Below, piece by piece: positions 8,324 to 19,170 of a stretch of DNA of 34,209 nucleotides (position 1 is the stretch's first letter; each line of letters starts with the position of its first letter). The translations under genes and the position numbers were made by a program. Under the pieces are notes generated by a model. The model ran no database searches, had not been told where the DNA came from, and saw only the letters and a program-made list of their open reading frames with translations. This DNA comes from Saccharomonospora sp. CUA-673. GTDB lineage: Bacteria > Actinomycetota > Actinomycetes > Mycobacteriales > Pseudonocardiaceae. Where the stretch lies: assembly GCF_001942305.1 (NCBI RefSeq), contig NZ_MKKE01000039.1, forward strand, positions 1 through 34,209, written 5' to 3'.

Positions 8324-8874
8324 GACTGCGTGCCGAGCCCGTCCACCACGCGCTGCGAGACCTCGTCGACCTCGCCGACACCGTCGACGGTCACGAGGAT
8401 GTTCGCGTAGTACTCGAGCAGCGGCGCCGTCTCCTCGCGGTAGACCTGCTGGCGACGTCGGATGACGTCCTCGGTGTCGTCGCTGCGCCCACGGGCCAGC
8501 AGACGTTCCACCAGCTGGTCCTCGCTGACCTTCAGCTCGATGACAGCGTCGAGCTGCATGTTCTGCGCGGCGAGCATGTCGCCGAGCTCGTCGGCCTGCT
8601 TGGTGTTGCGCGGGAAGCCGTCCAACAGGAAGCCCGCCTTGGCGTCCGGCTCCTCGAGCCGCTCGCGCACCATCTCGTTGGTCACGGAGTCGGGAACCAG
8701 CTCACCGGCGTCCATGTACCGCTTGGCCTCCTGGCCCAGCGGCGTCTCGTTCCCCACGTGGGTACGGAACAGATCACCTGTCGAGATGTGCGGAACGGCG
8801 AGTCGCTCGGACAGAGCGACGGCCTGCGTTCCCTTGCCCGCTCCGGGAGGACCAACAAGGAGCACACGCGTCAT
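8320..8874 (-). CDS. adk: Adenylate kinase
   Basis: Adk interconverts ATP + AMP and 2 ADP. The 184-residue protein has the P-loop [10 protein letters not shown] (residues 8-17), the AMP-site block HISTGDLFR and LLDGFPRN, and a short LID ([15 protein letters not shown]) without the Cys4 zinc cluster, the short form known from mycobacteria. It overlaps secY at ATGA and map at GTGA, so the three genes are translationally coupled. Confidence 0.97.
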   Translation of the reverse strand: MTRVLLVGPPGAGKGTQAVALSERLAVPHISTGDLFRTHVGNETPLGQEAKRYMDAGELVPDSVTNEMVRERLEEPDAKAGFLLDGFPRNTKQADELGDMLAAQNMQLDAVIELKVSEDQLVERLLARGRSDDTEDVIRRRQQVYREETAPLLEYYANILVTVDGVGEVDEVSQRVVDGLGTQS

Positions 8875-10178
8875 CGGAGGAACCCTTCGTAGTTGCGCTG
8901 CATGAGCTGGCTTTCGATCTGCTTCACCGTGTCCAGGCCGACACCGACCATGATCAGAACCGCCGTTCCGCCGAACGGGAAGTTCTGGTTCTGGCCTTCG
9001 CCGGTGATGGACAGGAAGAAGTTCGGCAGGATAGCCACGGTGCCAAGGTAGAGCGATCCTGGCAACGTGATCCTGTTCAGCACGAAGCGCAAATACTCGG
9101 CGGTGGGCCGTCCCGGACGGATACCCGGGATGAAGCCACCGAACTTCTTCATCTCCTCAGCGCGGTCGTCCACGTTGAAGGTGATCGTGATGTAGAAGTA
9201 CGTGAAGAACATGATCAGGGCGAAGTACATGACGATATGTACCGGACTGCCCTGGTCACTGATGTACGTCGAGACGAAGCGTTGGAAGCCCGACGCGTCG
9301 TTCGGGTCGCCGACCATGTTCGTCAACAGGTCGGGCAGGTACAGCAGCGAGGAACCGAAGATGACGGGGATCACGCCCGCCTGGTTCACCTTGATCGGCA
9401 GGTAGGTCGACGTCCCGCCGTACATGCGGCGGCCGACCATCCGCTTGGCGTACTGCACCGGGATCCGGCGCTGGCCCTGTTCGACGAAGATGACGCTCGC
9501 GATGATCAGCAGCGCCAGCAGGCAGACGAACGCGAACACCACCGGGGTGTTCTGGCTGAGGATGTTCGCACCCTCGGCCGGGATCTGCGCGGCGATGTTC
9601 AGGAAGATCAGCAGCGACATGCCGTTGCCGATGCCCCGCTCGGTGATGAGCTCGCCCATCCACATCATCACGGCGGTGCCGGCCGTCATCGTCAGGACCG
9701 TCAGGGTCATGGCGACGACGCTGTTGTCGGGGAAGATCTGCTCGGTGCAGTTCGGGAACATCCCGCCGCGCTCGGCCAGCGCGACGACACCGGTGGACTG
9801 GAGGATGGCCAGCGCGATCGTCAGGTAACGCGTGTACTGCGTCAGCTTGGCCTGACCGGACTGCCCTTCCTTCTTCAGCTCCTCGAAGTGCGGGATGACC
9901 ACCGTCAGCAGCTGCACGATGATGCTCGCCGTGATGTACGGCATGATGCCCGTCGCGAAGATGGAGAGCTGGAGCAGCGCACCGCCGCTGAACAAGTTCA
10001 GCAGGGAGTAGAAGCTCTGCGTCTCGACCTGCGCCTGACAAGCGTCCACGCTGCTGTACGACACGCCAGGCGCTGGGATGACCGCACCGAGTCGGTACAC
10101 GACGACGATCATCAACGTGAACAGGATCTTCTTGCGCAGGTCCGGCGTGGCGAGAGCCGAGCGGAAGGCGCTGAGCAC
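8871..10178 (-). CDS. secY: Preprotein translocase subunit SecY
   Basis: SecY is the channel of the Sec translocon in the cytoplasmic membrane. I choose GTG 10178 ([17 protein letters not shown]), which matches the family N-terminus and has GAGGAGGT about 8 bases upstream; the frame extends further but without family similarity. The 435 residues carry multiple hydrophobic segments typical of the ten-TM fold, with blocks such as [15 protein letters not shown] and [13 protein letters not shown], and end [11 protein letters not shown]. It begins the secY-adk-map unit after the rplO terminator. Confidence 0.97.
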   Translation of the reverse strand: MLSAFRSALATPDLRKKILFTLMIVVVYRLGAVIPAPGVSYSSVDACQAQVETQSFYSLLNLFSGGALLQLSIFATGIMPYITASIIVQLLTVVIPHFEELKKEGQSGQAKLTQYTRYLTIALAILQSTGVVALAERGGMFPNCTEQIFPDNSVVAMTLTVLTMTAGTAVMMWMGELITERGIGNGMSLLIFLNIAAQIPAEGANILSQNTPVVFAFVCLLALLIIASVIFVEQGQRRIPVQYAKRMVGRRMYGGTSTYLPIKVNQAGVIPVIFGSSLLYLPDLLTNMVGDPNDASGFQRFVSTYISDQGSPVHIVMYFALIMFFTYFYITITFNVDDRAEEMKKFGGFIPGIRPGRPTAEYLRFVLNRITLPGSLYLGTVAILPNFFLSITGEGQNQNFPFGGTAVLIMVGVGLDTVKQIESQLMQRNYEGFLR

Positions 10179-10509
10179 GCGGGGGACCTCCTCGACGTCG
10201 CCGGGAGTTCCGGCGATCGGCTTGGCCGACGGTCTCGTCCGCCGGCGGGACAACTCACTTCGCTGGCGGATGCGAGCCAGGCACACGCAGGAACACACAG
10301 GGGTGTCCACAAGCGCGTCGTCGACTCTAACAGCCCCCACAGCTGGCAATTCAGCGAGTGGCCCAAGTGACCACACGCTACCTACCTAAGTCGCACAGGC
10401 TTCACAGCGGGGTCACACCACGGGCGTCGGGGAAGCTCCTGAACGTAGAACGCCGCGGCCGTCCGGTGGGTACCGGACGGGCCGCGGCCGTTCTGGCTGT
10501 TCTCGAGCG
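10179..10509 (-). promoter_or_regulatory. secY upstream region with weak promoter candidate
   Basis: These 331 bases separate rplO from secY. The rplO-proximal end holds a strong terminator (10447-10494). Further on, TAGAGT at 10324-10329 (minus strand) fits the -10 pattern TANNNT and lies about 145 bases before the secY start, but no good -35 hexamer is correctly spaced. No coding sequence was seen. Confidence 0.35.
10447..10494 (-). terminator. Terminator downstream of rplO
   Basis: AGAACG-CCGCGGCC-GTCCGGT pairs with its complement, with two single-base bulges and a 4-base loop, giving a stem of about 21 bp just 16 bases after the rplO stop. This should end the rplN-to-rplO transcript and uncouple secY-adk-map from it. 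Confidence 0.75.
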
Positions 10510-10953
10510 TCAGAGCGTGGTGGCCGAGCCACCCGCAGCTTCGAGCTTCTCCTTGGCGCTCTTGGAGAACGCGTCGGCGGAGACCTCGAGCTTGACGCCC
10601 TCGACGTCACCGCCCGCGAGCACCTTCACGAGGTGGCCCTTACGGACGAGGCCGCCTGCAACGAGCTCGTCCTTGCCCACCTTGCCGCCGTCGGCGAACA
10701 CTCGGGCGATGTCGCCCACGTTCACCGGCTGGTACTCGGTACGGAAGCGGTTCTTGAAGCCGCGAAGCTTCGGCAGCCGCATCTGGATGGGCATCTGCCC
10801 ACCCTCGAAGCCGGCGGGCACGTTCTTCCGGGCCTTGGTGCCCTTCGTACCGCGACCGGCGGTCTTGCCCTTGGAACCCTCACCACGGCCGACGCGGGTC
10901 TTCTCGCGCTTGGCGCCGGGTGCGGGCTTCAGGTCATGGATCTTGATGGTCAT
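10510..10953 (-). CDS. rplO: 50S ribosomal protein L15
   Basis: L15 is a late-assembly large-subunit protein. Its 147 residues start [15 protein letters not shown], then the Gly/Lys-rich [19 protein letters not shown] and [18 protein letters not shown] blocks. It overlaps the rpmD stop (ATGA). It is the last gene before a strong hairpin. Confidence 0.98.
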   Translation of the reverse strand: MTIKIHDLKPAPGAKREKTRVGRGEGSKGKTAGRGTKGTKARKNVPAGFEGGQMPIQMRLPKLRGFKNRFRTEYQPVNVGDIARVFADGGKVGKDELVAGGLVRKGHLVKVLAGGDVEGVKLEVSADAFSKSAKEKLEAAGGSATTL

Positions 10954-11135
10954 GACTTGACCTCCTCCACGTTCACCAGGTGCCGCACCGTGTGGACCAG
11001 GCCGCGAGTGTCGGGGGTGTCCTCACGGACCACGGACTGACGGATCTTCCGCAGTCCGAGGGTACGCAGGGTGTCCCGGTGGCTCTGCCGCGTCCCGATC
11101 GTGCTCTTGATCTGCGTGACCTTCAGCTGCGCCAT
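10950..11135 (-). CDS. rpmD: 50S ribosomal protein L30
   Basis: L30 is a small large-subunit protein. I choose ATG 11135 ([20 protein letters not shown]), giving 61 residues. A perfect AGGAGGT lies 6 bases upstream, inside the end of rpsE. The upstream in-frame ATG at 11156 lies within rpsE and has no comparable RBS. It overlaps rplO at ATGA. Confidence 0.97.
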   Translation of the reverse strand: MAQLKVTQIKSTIGTRQSHRDTLRTLGLRKIRQSVVREDTPDTRGLVHTVRHLVNVEEVKS

Positions 11136-11136
11136 G

Positions 11137-11777
11137 TCAGACCTCCTGTCCGGCACGCTGGCGCAGCATCCGCGCCGGCGCGACGTCCTCGAGCGGCAGA
11201 CCGCGACGGGCCGCCACCTCCTCCGGACGGGACAGGCCCTTCAGGGCCGCCACGGTCGCGTGCACGATGTTGATGGCGTTGTCGCTGCCCAGCGACTTCG
11301 ACAGCACGTCGTGCACACCCGCGCACTCCAGCACGGCACGCACCGGGCCACCGGCGATGACACCGGTACCGGCGCTGGCCGGACGAAGCAGCACCACACC
11401 GGCGGCTTCCTCACCCTGGACCGGGTGCGGGATGGTGCCGCCGATACGAGGCACGCGGAAGAAGTTCTTCTTGGCCTCCTCGACGCCCTTGGCGATCGCC
11501 GCGGGCACCTCCTTGGCCTTGCCGTAGCCGACGCGACCTGTCCGTCGCCGTCACCGACGACGACCAGAGCGGTGAAGCTGAAGCGGCGACCACCCTTGAC
11601 GACCTTGGCCACGCGGTTGATCGCTACAACGCGCTCGAGGTGCGGGTTCTTCTCCTGGGCCGCCCCGCCACGGCCACCGTCACGACGGTCCCTGCGGTCC
11701 CGGCCGCCACCGCGCTCGCGGTTCTGCTGCTCGCCGGGTCCGCCCTGGCCGCCGGATTGCCGCGTACGTCCCGGCAT
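11137..11777 (-). CDS. rpsE: 30S ribosomal protein S5 (frame broken by one missing base)
   Basis: S5 sits at the mRNA entry site and affects decoding accuracy. The first frame gives an Arg/Gly/Gln-rich N-terminal extension and then the S5 domain ([36 protein letters not shown]). The sequence continues in another frame ([20 protein letters not shown] ... [20 protein letters not shown]). A missing G near 11534 breaks [12 protein letters not shown]; adding it gives 213 residues, as expected for actinobacteria. Essential gene, so probably a sequence error. Confidence 0.94.
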
Positions 11778-11811
11778 CAGGCGTTCCTTCCGTTCTCGAA
11801 CTTGCTCACCA

Positions 11812-12210
11812 TCAGAATTCCAACCCCGCTTCGCGAGCGGCGTCGGCCAGCGCCGCGATCCGGCCGTGGTAGGCGTTGCCGCCCCGGTCGAACACCGCGG
11901 ACTCGACGCCCGCGCTCTTCGCCCGGGAGGCCACGAGCTCGCCGACCTTGGCAGCCTTGGCCTTCTTGTCGCCCTCGACGGCGGCCACGTCGGCCTCGAG
12001 CGTCGACGCGGAGGCCAGCGTGTGACCCGCGACGTCGTCGATCACCTGCACGTAGATGTGCCGGGAGGAGCGCTTGACCGACAGCCGCGGACGCTCCGCG
12101 GTGCCGACGATCTTCTTGCGCAGCCGGTTGTGCCGGCGAGCCTTGCCCACGCGGCGACGGGTCGAGATGTCCTTGCCGATCGGCCTGCGCTTCGTAACCG
12201 TTTCGCTCAT
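11812..12210 (-). CDS. rplR: 50S ribosomal protein L18
   Basis: L18 binds 5S rRNA together with L5. The 132 residues from ATG 12210 ([20 protein letters not shown]) carry [20 protein letters not shown] and [20 protein letters not shown] and end REAGLEF. A GTG six bases upstream (12216) overlaps the rplF stop as GTGA and is an alternative start that adds two residues. Confidence 0.97.
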   Translation of the reverse strand: MSETVTKRRPIGKDISTRRRVGKARRHNRLRKKIVGTAERPRLSVKRSSRHIYVQVIDDVAGHTLASASTLEADVAAVEGDKKAKAAKVGELVASRAKSAGVESAVFDRGGNAYHGRIAALADAAREAGLEF

Positions 12211-12212
12211 GA

Positions 12213-12751
12213 TCACTTACCCGTCTTTCCGACCTTGCGACGGATGCGCTCACCCTCGTAGCGCAGGCCCTTGCCCTTGTACGGGTCAGGGCGCCGCAGC
12301 TTGCGGATGACCGCAGCGGTCTGGCCGACCTTCTGCTTGTCGATGCCGGCCACCGAGAACTTCGTCGGGCTCTCCACGTTGAACGTGATGCCCTCCGGAG
12401 CCTTGATCAGCACCGGGTGGCTGTAGCCGAGGGCGAACTCGAGGTCCGAGCCCTTGGCCTGCACGCGGTAACCGACCCCGTGGATCTCCATCTTCTTCTC
12501 GTAGCCCTCGCTGACGCCGACGACCAGGTTGTTCACCAGCGTCCGCGTGAGGCCGTGCAGGGCACGGCTCTCGCGCTCGTCATCGGGGCGCTTGACCAGC
12601 ACCGCGCCGTCGTCGTCGCGCTCGACGACGATCGGCTCCGGCACGTCGTGCTCGAGGGTGCCCTTCGGCCCCTTGACCGACACGTGCTGGCCGTCGATGT
12701 TCACCTCGACCCCGGAGGGACGGTGATCGGCAGCTTTCCAATGCGTGACAT
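12213..12751 (-). CDS. rplF: 50S ribosomal protein L6 (frame broken by one missing base)
   Basis: L6 lies near the factor-binding centre of the 50S. The start ATG 12751 ([14 protein letters not shown]) has GGGAGGGG upstream. The frame then shifts and the rest follows in another frame ([20 protein letters not shown] ... [18 protein letters not shown] ... [20 protein letters not shown]). One missing G in the G-run near 12711 (PPG-VEV) explains this; repair gives 179 residues, the usual length. Confidence 0.94.
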
Positions 12752-12767
12752 TGCCTTGTCCCCTCCC

Positions 12768-13166
12768 TTACCAGACGTAGGCGAGGACTTCGCCGCCCAC
12801 GCCGTTGCGCATGGCCTGACGGTCGGTCTGGAGGCCGGCCGACGTCGAGATGATCGCGACGCCGAGGCCACCGAGAACCTTCGGCAGGTTGTTGGATTTC
12901 GCGTACACACGCAGACCGGGCTTCGAGACCCTGCGGAGGCCGGCGATGCTGCGCTCGCGGTTCGGACCGAACTTGAGGTTCACGACGAGGTTCTGGTGCT
13001 TCTCGCCGGGCTCGGTGCGGTAGTCCGCGATGTAACCCTCGCGCTTGAGGATCGCGGAGATGTTCTCCTTGATCTTCGAGTGCGGAAGCGTCACCTCGTC
13101 GTGGTGCGCCGAGTTCGCGTTGCGCAGACGGGTCAGGAAGTCTGCGATCGGGTCGGTCATCGTCAT
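12768..13166 (-). CDS. rpsH: 30S ribosomal protein S8
   Basis: S8 is a primary 16S rRNA binder and, in E. coli, the repressor of the spc operon. The 132 residues begin [17 protein letters not shown] and end with the conserved [20 protein letters not shown] and VLAYVW. It lies between rpsN and rplF, in the standard spc order. Confidence 0.98.
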   Translation of the reverse strand: MTMTDPIADFLTRLRNANSAHHDEVTLPHSKIKENISAILKREGYIADYRTEPGEKHQNLVVNLKFGPNRERSIAGLRRVSKPGLRVYAKSNNLPKVLGGLGVAIISTSAGLQTDRQAMRNGVGGEVLAYVW

Positions 13167-13244
13167 GGTGACCTGTCAACCTTTCTCGCCCTGGTTCCCC
13201 ACCGGGGTGGGGCCTGTGGCGAAGTGGGAGTTATCGGGGCGCCT

Positions 13245-13430
13245 TCACCAGCTCGACTTGCTCACGCCGGGCAGCTGCCCCGCGTGCGCCATGTCCCGCA
13301 GGCAGATGCGGCAGAGGCCGAACTTGCGGTACACCGAGTGCGGACGACCGCACTTCTGGCAACGCGTGTAGGCCCGCACCTTGAACTTCGGCTTCCGGCT
13401 GGCCTTGGCGATCAGGGCTTTCTTGGCCAT
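13245..13430 (-). CDS. rpsZ: 30S ribosomal protein S14, zinc-binding type (type Z)
   Basis: The 61-residue short S14 carries Cys24-x2-Cys27 and Cys40-x2-Cys43 ([20 protein letters not shown]), the zinc-ribbon (C+) form of the spc operon. Actinobacteria often keep a second, zinc-free S14 elsewhere for zinc starvation; it is not in this window. The ATG is 2 bases from the rplE stop. It may also be named rpsN. Confidence 0.97.
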   Translation of the reverse strand: MAKKALIAKASRKPKFKVRAYTRCQKCGRPHSVYRKFGLCRICLRDMAHAGQLPGVSKSSW

Positions 13431-13432
13431 GG

Positions 13433-14002
13433 TCACGCCTCCTTGAAGGGGAAGCCGAGCTTGCGGAGCAGCGCACGGCCTTCGTCGTCGTTGTTGGCGG
13501 TGGTCACGACCGTGACGTCCATGCCGCGCGGGCGGTCGATGGAGTCGGGGTCGATCTCGTGGAACATCGACTGCTCCGACAGGCCGAACGTGTAGTTGCC
13601 GTGACCGTCGAACTGCTTGCTCGACAGTCCGCGGAAGTCGCGGATACGCGGCAGCGCGATGTTCAGCAGCCGGTCCAGGAACTCCCACATCCGGTCGCCA
13701 CGCAGCGTGACGCGCGCACCGATCGGCTGGCCCTCACGCAGCTTGAACTGCGCGATGGACTTGCGGGCCTTGCGCACCTCGGGCTTCTGCCCGGTGATGG
13801 CCGCGAGGTCCCGCACGGCGCCCTCGATGAGCTTGCTGTCGCGAGCGGCGTCGCCGACGCCCATGTTCACGACGACCTTGGTGACACCAGGGATCTGGTG
13901 CACGTTCTGGAGTTCGAACTCCTCCCGCAGCTGGCCGGCGATCTCCTCGCGGTACCGGACCTTCAGACGCGGGGTCGGGTATGTCGTCTCTGCGCTGGTC
14001 AT
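13433..14002 (-). CDS. rplE: 50S ribosomal protein L5
   Basis: L5 binds 5S rRNA and touches the P-site tRNA. The 189 residues include [39 protein letters not shown] and [20 protein letters not shown]. The start ATG overlaps the rplX stop by one base (TGATG), so the genes are coupled. Confidence 0.98.
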   Translation of the reverse strand: MTSAETTYPTPRLKVRYREEIAGQLREEFELQNVHQIPGVTKVVVNMGVGDAARDSKLIEGAVRDLAAITGQKPEVRKARKSIAQFKLREGQPIGARVTLRGDRMWEFLDRLLNIALPRIRDFRGLSSKQFDGHGNYTFGLSEQSMFHEIDPDSIDRPRGMDVTVVTTANNDDEGRALLRKLGFPFKEA

Positions 14003-14316
14003 CAGATGTCCTTGCCGGTCTTACGCGAGATCCGAACCTTCTTGCCGTCCTCGTCGAACCGGTAGCCGACGCGGGTCGGGTTCCCGTCCGAGTCCACGAC
14101 CATCACGTTCGAAACGTGGATCGGGGCTTCCTGCGTGACGATGCCGCCGGACTCCGCGCCACGCTGGGTCTGGGTGATCCGCGTGTGCTTCTTGATCCGG
14201 TTCACGCCCTCGACCAGGATCTTCTGCGCGTTCGGGTCGGCCTTGATGACCTTGCCCTTCGCGCCCTTGTCCTTGCCTGCGACGACGAGAACGGTGTCGC
14301 CCTTCTTGACCTTCAT
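14002..14316 (-). CDS. rplX: 50S ribosomal protein L24
   Basis: L24 initiates 50S assembly. Its 104 residues start with the KOW motif ([20 protein letters not shown]) and include [20 protein letters not shown] and ISRKTGKDI at the end. The ATG lies immediately after the rplN stop and the TGA overlaps the rplE start. Confidence 0.98.
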   Translation of the reverse strand: MKVKKGDTVLVVAGKDKGAKGKVIKADPNAQKILVEGVNRIKKHTRITQTQRGAESGGIVTQEAPIHVSNVMVVDSDGNPTRVGYRFDEDGKKVRISRKTGKDI

Positions 14317-14684
14317 TCAGAGCACCTCCGGCGCCAGCGAGATGATCTTCATGAACTTCTGGTCGCGCAGCTCGCGACCGACCGGCCCGAAGATGCGCGT
14401 GCCTCGCGGCTCGTTGTCGTTCTTGATGAGCACCGCGGCGTTCTCGTCGAAGCGGATGTAGGAGCCGTCGGGGCGACGCTTCTCCTTCACCGTGCGGACG
14501 ATGACGGCCTTGACGACGTCACCACGCTTCACATTGCGCCCGGGATGGCGTCCTTGACGGTGGCGACGATGGTGTCGCCGATGCCCGCGTAGCGCCGCCC
14601 CGAGCCACCGAGCACGCGGATGGTCAGGATCTCCTTGGCACCCGTGTTGTCGGCGACTCGCAGTCGCGACTCCTGCTGGATCAC
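14317..14684 (-). CDS. rplN: 50S ribosomal protein L14 (frame broken by one missing base)
   Basis: L14 forms part of an intersubunit bridge. The start is GTG 14684 ([19 protein letters not shown]) with CAGGAG 6 bases upstream. The first frame runs to about residue 47 ([11 protein letters not shown]) and stops; the rest ([20 protein letters not shown] ... [12 protein letters not shown]) is in the next frame from 14532. One missing C at about 14536 (GGC-GCC-AAT-GTG read as GGC-GCA-ATG-TGA) explains it. Repair gives exactly 122 residues, the universal L14 length. Confidence 0.95.
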
Positions 14685-14765
14685 GTCAACTCCTGTATGT
14701 CGCGCCGGTTCTCGGGGTCGTGCCCCGAGCCTGGCGGAACGAATGGGGCTGTTGCGGCCCCCTGA
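14685..14765 (-). promoter_or_regulatory. S10/spc operon junction with two hairpins
   Basis: The 81-base rpsQ-rplN gap holds CTCGGGG-N5-CCCCGAG (14711-14729) and GGGGC-N7-GCCCC (14745-14761). In many bacteria the S10 operon ends at rpsQ and spc begins at rplN, so these may be an attenuator or processing site at that boundary. Confidence 0.45.
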
Positions 14766-15047
14766 TTACTTGGCCTTCTCGCGGATCTCGACCAGGCGGT
14801 ACCGCTTGGTCGCCGACAGGGGTCGGGTCTCCATCACGAGGACGCGGTCGCCCACGCCGGCCGTGTTCTCCTCGTCGTGCGCCTTGATCTTCTTCGTCGA
14901 GCGCATGACCTTGCCGTAGAGCGGGTGCTTCTTGCGGTCCTCGAGCTCAACGACGATGGTCTTCTCCATCTTGTCGGACACCACGAGGCCCTCCCGGACC
15001 TTCCGGTAGTTCCGACCGGAGTCGGCCTTCTGAACCTGCTCGCTCAT
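14766..15047 (-). CDS. rpsQ: 30S ribosomal protein S17
   Basis: S17 is an OB-fold 16S rRNA binder. The 93 residues include [40 protein letters not shown] and [20 protein letters not shown]. The start overlaps the rpmC stop (ATGA). It is the last gene of the S10 group. Confidence 0.98.
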   Translation of the reverse strand: MSEQVQKADSGRNYRKVREGLVVSDKMEKTIVVELEDRKKHPLYGKVMRSTKKIKAHDEENTAGVGDRVLVMETRPLSATKRYRLVEIREKAK

Positions 15048-15295
15048 GCGGCACCTTCACTCTCGTCAGTCTCGTCAGGCGCGATCGAGAGACCGAGCTC
15101 GCGCTCGCGCATCACGGTGTAGATGCGCGCGATGTCCGCGCGGACCGTACGGAGCCTGCGGTTGTTGTCGAGCTGGCCGGTGGCCATCTGGAACCGGAGG
15201 TTGAACAGCTCCTCCTTGGACTCCTTCAGCCGAAGCACGAGCTCTTCCGCCGTCAGCTCACGCAGCTCCGACGCAGCAACTCCTGCTGCCGCCAT
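15044..15295 (-). CDS. rpmC: 50S ribosomal protein L29
   Basis: L29 lies at the peptide exit and helps dock nascent-chain factors. The 83-residue helical protein has [20 protein letters not shown] and [20 protein letters not shown], plus a short acidic C-terminal tail. It overlaps rplP (TGATG) and rpsQ (ATGA). Confidence 0.98.
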   Translation of the reverse strand: MAAAGVAASELRELTAEELVLRLKESKEELFNLRFQMATGQLDNNRRLRTVRADIARIYTVMRERELGLSIAPDETDESEGAA

Positions 15296-15714
15296 CAGAA
15301 CTCACTCCCTTCCCGGGTCACGATCCTGCACTTCATCGGCAGCTTGTGGATCGCGCGACGCATGGCCTCGCGGGCCACCGCCTCGTTCGGGAAGCTCATC
15401 TCGAACATCACGCGGCCCGGCTTGACGTTGGCCACCCACCACTCGGGCGAACCCTTACCGGAACCCATGCGGGTTTCGGCCGGCTTCTTCGTGAGCGGAC
15501 GGTCCGGGAAGATGTTGATCCAGATCTTCCCGCCACGCTTGATGTGGCGCGTCATGGCGATACGAGCGGACTCGATCTGCCGGTTCGTCACGTAGGCGTG
15601 CTCGAGCGCCTGGATGCCGTACTCACCGAAGGTGACCTTGGTGCCGCCCTTGGCAGCGCCCTTGCGCTTCGGCGAATGCTGCTTACGGTGCTTGACCTTG
15701 CGTGGGATGAGCAC
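15295..15714 (-). CDS. rplP: 50S ribosomal protein L16
   Basis: L16 shapes the A-site tRNA binding region of the 50S. The 139 residues start from GTG 15714 ([20 protein letters not shown]) and include [20 protein letters not shown] and the [20 protein letters not shown] block. It begins three bases after the rpsC stop. Confidence 0.98.
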   Translation of the reverse strand: MLIPRKVKHRKQHSPKRKGAAKGGTKVTFGEYGIQALEHAYVTNRQIESARIAMTRHIKRGGKIWINIFPDRPLTKKPAETRMGSGKGSPEWWVANVKPGRVMFEMSFPNEAVAREAMRRAIHKLPMKCRIVTREGSEF

Positions 15715-15717
15715 GCC

Positions 15718-16581
15718 TCAGCCCTCCGTCTTCTCTGCTGCGTCCGGCGAAGCGACCTCGGGGGCGTTCGCGGACGCGACGTCTGTGTCGGCCTTGGCTG
15801 CGCCGGAGCCGGAATCCTGAGCGGCGGCCCGACCGGCCTCGGTCGACGTCGGCGTGGTGCCCGAGGCACCGCTGCGACGCCGCTGGGGACGCTCGCGACG
15901 CGGGGCACGCTCGGAGGCGGCCGCGGCGTCACGCTCGGCCTTGGCCTTGAGGCCACCGACGAGCTCGCCCTTGTAGATCCACACCTTCACGCCGATCCGG
16001 CCGAACGTCGTACGAGCCTCGAAGAAGCCGTAGTCGATGTCGGCGCGGAGCGTGTGCAGCGGGACCCGACCGTCGCGGTAGTGCTCGCTACGCGACATCT
16101 CGGCACCGCCGAGACGACCGCTGCACTGCACGCGAATGCCCTTGACCTGCGGCGACCGCATGGACGTCTGGATCGCCTTGCGCATGGCACGGCGGAACGC
16201 GACACGGTTGGACAGCTGCTCGGCGATGCCCTGCGCGACGAGCTGGGCGTCGGCCTCGGAGTTCTTGACCTCGAGGATGTTCAGCTGCACCTGCTTGCCG
16301 GTCAGCTTCTCCAGCGCACCGCGGATGCGGTCGGCCTCGGCACCACGACGTCCGATGACGATGCCCGGACGGGCGGTGTGGATGTCGACGCGAACCCGGT
16401 CCCGGGTGCGCTCGATCTCCACCTTGGAGATGCCGGCCCGCTCCATGCCCGTGGACAGGAGCTTGCGGATCTTCACGTCCTCGGCGACGTAGTCCTTGTA
16501 CTGCTTGTCGGCGTACCAGCGGGACTTCCAGTCCGTGGTGATCCCGAGCCGGAAGCCGTGCGGGTTGATCTTCTGGCCCAC
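15718..16581 (-). CDS. rpsC: 30S ribosomal protein S3 with disordered C-terminal tail
   Basis: S3 forms part of the mRNA entry helicase. It starts at GTG 16581 ([20 protein letters not shown]), overlapping the rplV stop (TAGTG). The KH domain block [20 protein letters not shown] and the C-terminal domain ([20 protein letters not shown]) are intact. About 75 residues after the core are Ala/Arg/Ser/Glu-rich and look disordered. At 287 residues it is long, as is common in actinobacteria. Confidence 0.98.
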   Translation of the reverse strand: MGQKINPHGFRLGITTDWKSRWYADKQYKDYVAEDVKIRKLLSTGMERAGISKVEIERTRDRVRVDIHTARPGIVIGRRGAEADRIRGALEKLTGKQVQLNILEVKNSEADAQLVAQGIAEQLSNRVAFRRAMRKAIQTSMRSPQVKGIRVQCSGRLGGAEMSRSEHYRDGRVPLHTLRADIDYGFFEARTTFGRIGVKVWIYKGELVGGLKAKAERDAAAASERAPRRERPQRRRSGASGTTPTSTEAGRAAAQDSGSGAAKADTDVASANAPEVASPDAAEKTEG

Positions 16582-16991
16582 TACCGGCCACCTGCCTTCT
16601 TGCTCTTCTTCGCCTCAGGACGGGATTCAACCTCGACCGTGATGTGGCTCGTGCGCTTGCGGATCCGGTAGGCCCGGCCCTGGGCGCGCGGCTGAATCCG
16701 CTTGAGCGTCGGCCCCTCGTCGGCGTAGGCGTTCTTCACCCACAGCGTGTCGGGGTCGAGGTCCAGGTTGTTCTCGGCGTTCGCCATCGCACTGGCGAGC
16801 ACCTTCGACAGCTGGTACGCCGCGGCCTGCGGGGAGTACTTCAGCGTCGTCAGAGCCTCGTTCGCGCTCTGACCCTTGATCAGCTCGATCACCCGGCGCA
16901 CCTTGGTCGGCGAGTCCCGGACGAACCGAGCGCGAGCGAAAGCCGTCGGCAGGGTGTCCTGCTCGGCTACCGCGTCGTTACGCGCGTTCAT
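16581..16991 (-). CDS. rplV: 50S ribosomal protein L22
   Basis: L22 lines the nascent-peptide tunnel with a long beta hairpin, where macrolide-resistance changes occur. The 136 residues include [40 protein letters not shown] and [20 protein letters not shown], ending in a Lys/Ala tail. It couples to rpsC by stop/start overlap. Confidence 0.98.
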   Translation of the reverse strand: MNARNDAVAEQDTLPTAFARARFVRDSPTKVRRVIELIKGQSANEALTTLKYSPQAAAYQLSKVLASAMANAENNLDLDPDTLWVKNAYADEGPTLKRIQPRAQGRAYRIRKRTSHITVEVESRPEAKKSKKAGGR

Positions 16992-17021
16992 CGTTACTTC
17001 CTTCTCTTAAGGTGCGCTGCT

Positions 17022-17303
17022 TCAGCGGCGACGAGACTTGCGGTCGTCCTTGACGTGACCCTTGAAGGTCCGCGTCGGGGCGAACTCGCCCAGCTTGTGT
17101 CCGACCATCGCCTCGGTCACGAACACCGGGACGTGCTTGCGGCCGTCGTGCACCGCGAGGGTGTGACCCAGCATGTCCGGGATGATCGTGGACCTACGCG
17201 ACCAGGTCTTGATGACGGTCTTCTTGCCCGACTCGTTGAGCGCGTCCACCTTCTTGAGCAGGTGGTCGTCCACGAAAGGGCCCTTTTTCAGGCTACGCGG
17301 CAT
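17022..17303 (-). CDS. rpsS: 30S ribosomal protein S19
   Basis: S19 sits in the 30S head with S13. The 93 residues are canonical: [40 protein letters not shown] and [20 protein letters not shown]. It lies between rplB and rplV, in standard S10 order. Confidence 0.98.
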   Translation of the reverse strand: MPRSLKKGPFVDDHLLKKVDALNESGKKTVIKTWSRRSTIIPDMLGHTLAVHDGRKHVPVFVTEAMVGHKLGEFAPTRTFKGHVKDDRKSRRR

Positions 17304-17321
17304 GTTCTTCTACCTCCCTGC

Positions 17322-18158
17322 TCAGCGCTTCTTCTTGCCGGTCTTCCGGCGGCGGACGATCATCTTGTCGCTTTCCTTGCGACCGCGGGTGCGGCCTTCC
17401 GGCTTGCCGTTCGGGTTCACCGGGTGGCGACCACCGGACGTGCGACCCTCACCACCACCGTGCGGGTGGTCGACCGGGTTCATGACGACACCACGGACGG
17501 TCGGGCGCTTGCCGCGCCAGCGGCTGCGACCGGCCTTACCCCAGTTGATGTTGGAGTGTTCCGAGTTGCCGACCTCGCCGACCGTGGCGCGGTTGCGCAC
17601 GTCCACGTTGCGGATCTCGCCCGAGGGCATCCGCAGCTGGGCGTACGGACCGTCCTTGGCGACGAGCTGCACGCGGGCGCCGGCCGAACGGGCGATCTTC
17701 GCGCCGCCGCCGGGGCGGAGCTCGATCGCGTGGATCACGGTGCCGACCGGGATGTTGCGCAGCGGCAGGTTGTTGCCCGGCTTGATGTCGGCGCTCGGGC
17801 CGTTCTCGATCGGGTCGCCCTGCTTCAGCTTGTCCGGCGCGATGATGTAGCGCTTCTCGCCGTCCGCGTAGTGCAGGAGCGCGATCCGAGCCGACCGGTT
17901 GGGGTCGTACTCGATGTGCGCGACCTTGGCGGGAACGCCGTCCTTGTCGTTGCGTCGGAAGTCGATGATCCGGTAGGCGCGCTTGTGGCCACCACCCTTG
18001 TGCCGGGTGGTGATCTTGCCACCGGAGTTGCGACCGCCGGTCTTGGTGACCGGCTTGACGAGCGACTTCTCCGGCGTCGACCGGGTGATCTCGGAGAAGT
18101 CAGCCACGCTCGAGCCGCGACGGCCCGGGGTGGTCGGCTTGTACTTACGGATGCCCAT
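17322..18158 (-). CDS. rplB: 50S ribosomal protein L2
   Basis: L2 is a core 23S rRNA binder needed for peptidyl-transferase function and subunit joining. The 278 residues begin [20 protein letters not shown] and contain the highly conserved [20 protein letters not shown] region with the functional His, ending in a basic KTGKKKR tail. Confidence 0.98.
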   Translation of the reverse strand: MGIRKYKPTTPGRRGSSVADFSEITRSTPEKSLVKPVTKTGGRNSGGKITTRHKGGGHKRAYRIIDFRRNDKDGVPAKVAHIEYDPNRSARIALLHYADGEKRYIIAPDKLKQGDPIENGPSADIKPGNNLPLRNIPVGTVIHAIELRPGGGAKIARSAGARVQLVAKDGPYAQLRMPSGEIRNVDVRNRATVGEVGNSEHSNINWGKAGRSRWRGKRPTVRGVVMNPVDHPHGGGEGRTSGGRHPVNPNGKPEGRTRGRKESDKMIVRRRKTGKKKR

Positions 18159-18172
18159 GTCTTCTCAGTCCC

Positions 18173-18481
18173 TTACGCGCCTGCGCCGAAGATCTCGATC
18201 GGCTTGCTCTCGGGCGACAGCGTGACGATCGCGCGCTTGGTGTCCTTGCGCTTACCGAAGCCGTACCGGGTGCGCTTGCGCTTGCCGGAACGGTTGATCG
18301 TGTTCACGCTGATGACCTTGACGCCGAAGACCTGCTCGACCGCGATCTTGATCTGGGTCTTGTTGGCGTCGGGGCGGACCACAAAGGTGTACTGCTGGTC
18401 CTCGAGCAGTCCGTAGGACTTCTCGGAGATCACCGGCGCGATGAGGATGTCACGCGGGTCGGGGATAGCCACCGAGCTCAC
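18173..18481 (-). CDS. rplW: 50S ribosomal protein L23
   Basis: L23 sits at the tunnel exit and is the docking site for trigger factor and SRP. The 102 residues start at GTG 18481 ([20 protein letters not shown]), which overlaps the rplD stop (GTGA), and include [20 protein letters not shown]. Confidence 0.98.
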   Translation of the reverse strand: MSSVAIPDPRDILIAPVISEKSYGLLEDQQYTFVVRPDANKTQIKIAVEQVFGVKVISVNTINRSGKRKRTRYGFGKRKDTKRAIVTLSPESKPIEIFGAGA

Positions 18482-19170
18482 TGCTGGTCACTCCCTTCCG
18501 AGACCTCGCCGGAGGTCGCCGAAGCCTTCGCGCCCTTGCCCTTTGCGGGGCCGGCGAGGAAGACGTCGAGCGCCGCCTTGCTGAAGACCACGTCGTCGTT
18601 GACCAGCACGTCGTAGGTGTTGAGCTGGTCCGCCGTGATCAGGTGGACGTTCGTGAGGTTGCGGGCGGAGCGCCACTGCAGGTCCTCGTCGCGGTGCAGC
18701 ACCACGAGCACGCGCTTGCCGTTGGTCAGCGCGGCCAGGGTCTTCTTCGCCTCCTTGGTGGAGGGCTGCTCGCCCTCGACCAGCGTGGTGACGACGTGCA
18801 CCTGCTCGTTGCGCGCCCGGTCCGACAGGGCACCGCGCAGGGCGGCGACCTTCATCTTCTTCGGGGTGCGCTGCGAGTAGTCGCGCGGCGTCGGGCCGTG
18901 CACCGTGCCACCGCCGGTGAACTGCGGGGCGCGGATCGAGCCCTGACGGGCGCGGCCGGTGCCCTTCTGGCGGTACGGCTTGGCGCCACCGCCGGAGACC
19001 TCACCGCGGGTCTTCGTGTCGTGCGTGCCCTGGCGGGCAGCGGCCAGCTGAGCCACCACGACCTGGTGCATCAGCGGGATGTTGGCCTGGACGTCGAAGA
19101 TCTCCGCGGGCAGCTCCACCGAGCCCTCGGCCTTGCCGGCCGGAGTCTTGATCTCGATCGTCGCGGTCAT
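18478..19170 (-). CDS. rplD: 50S ribosomal protein L4
   Basis: L4 lines the peptide tunnel; in E. coli it also represses the S10 operon. The 230 residues include [40 protein letters not shown] and [20 protein letters not shown]. The tail is Lys/Ala/Ser/Glu-rich. It overlaps rplC (ATGA) and rplW (GTGA). Confidence 0.98.
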   Translation of the reverse strand: MTATIEIKTPAGKAEGSVELPAEIFDVQANIPLMHQVVVAQLAAARQGTHDTKTRGEVSGGGAKPYRQKGTGRARQGSIRAPQFTGGGTVHGPTPRDYSQRTPKKMKVAALRGALSDRARNEQVHVVTTLVEGEQPSTKEAKKTLAALTNGKRVLVVLHRDEDLQWRSARNLTNVHLITADQLNTYDVLVNDDVVFSKAALDVFLAGPAKGKGAKASATSGEVSEGSDQQ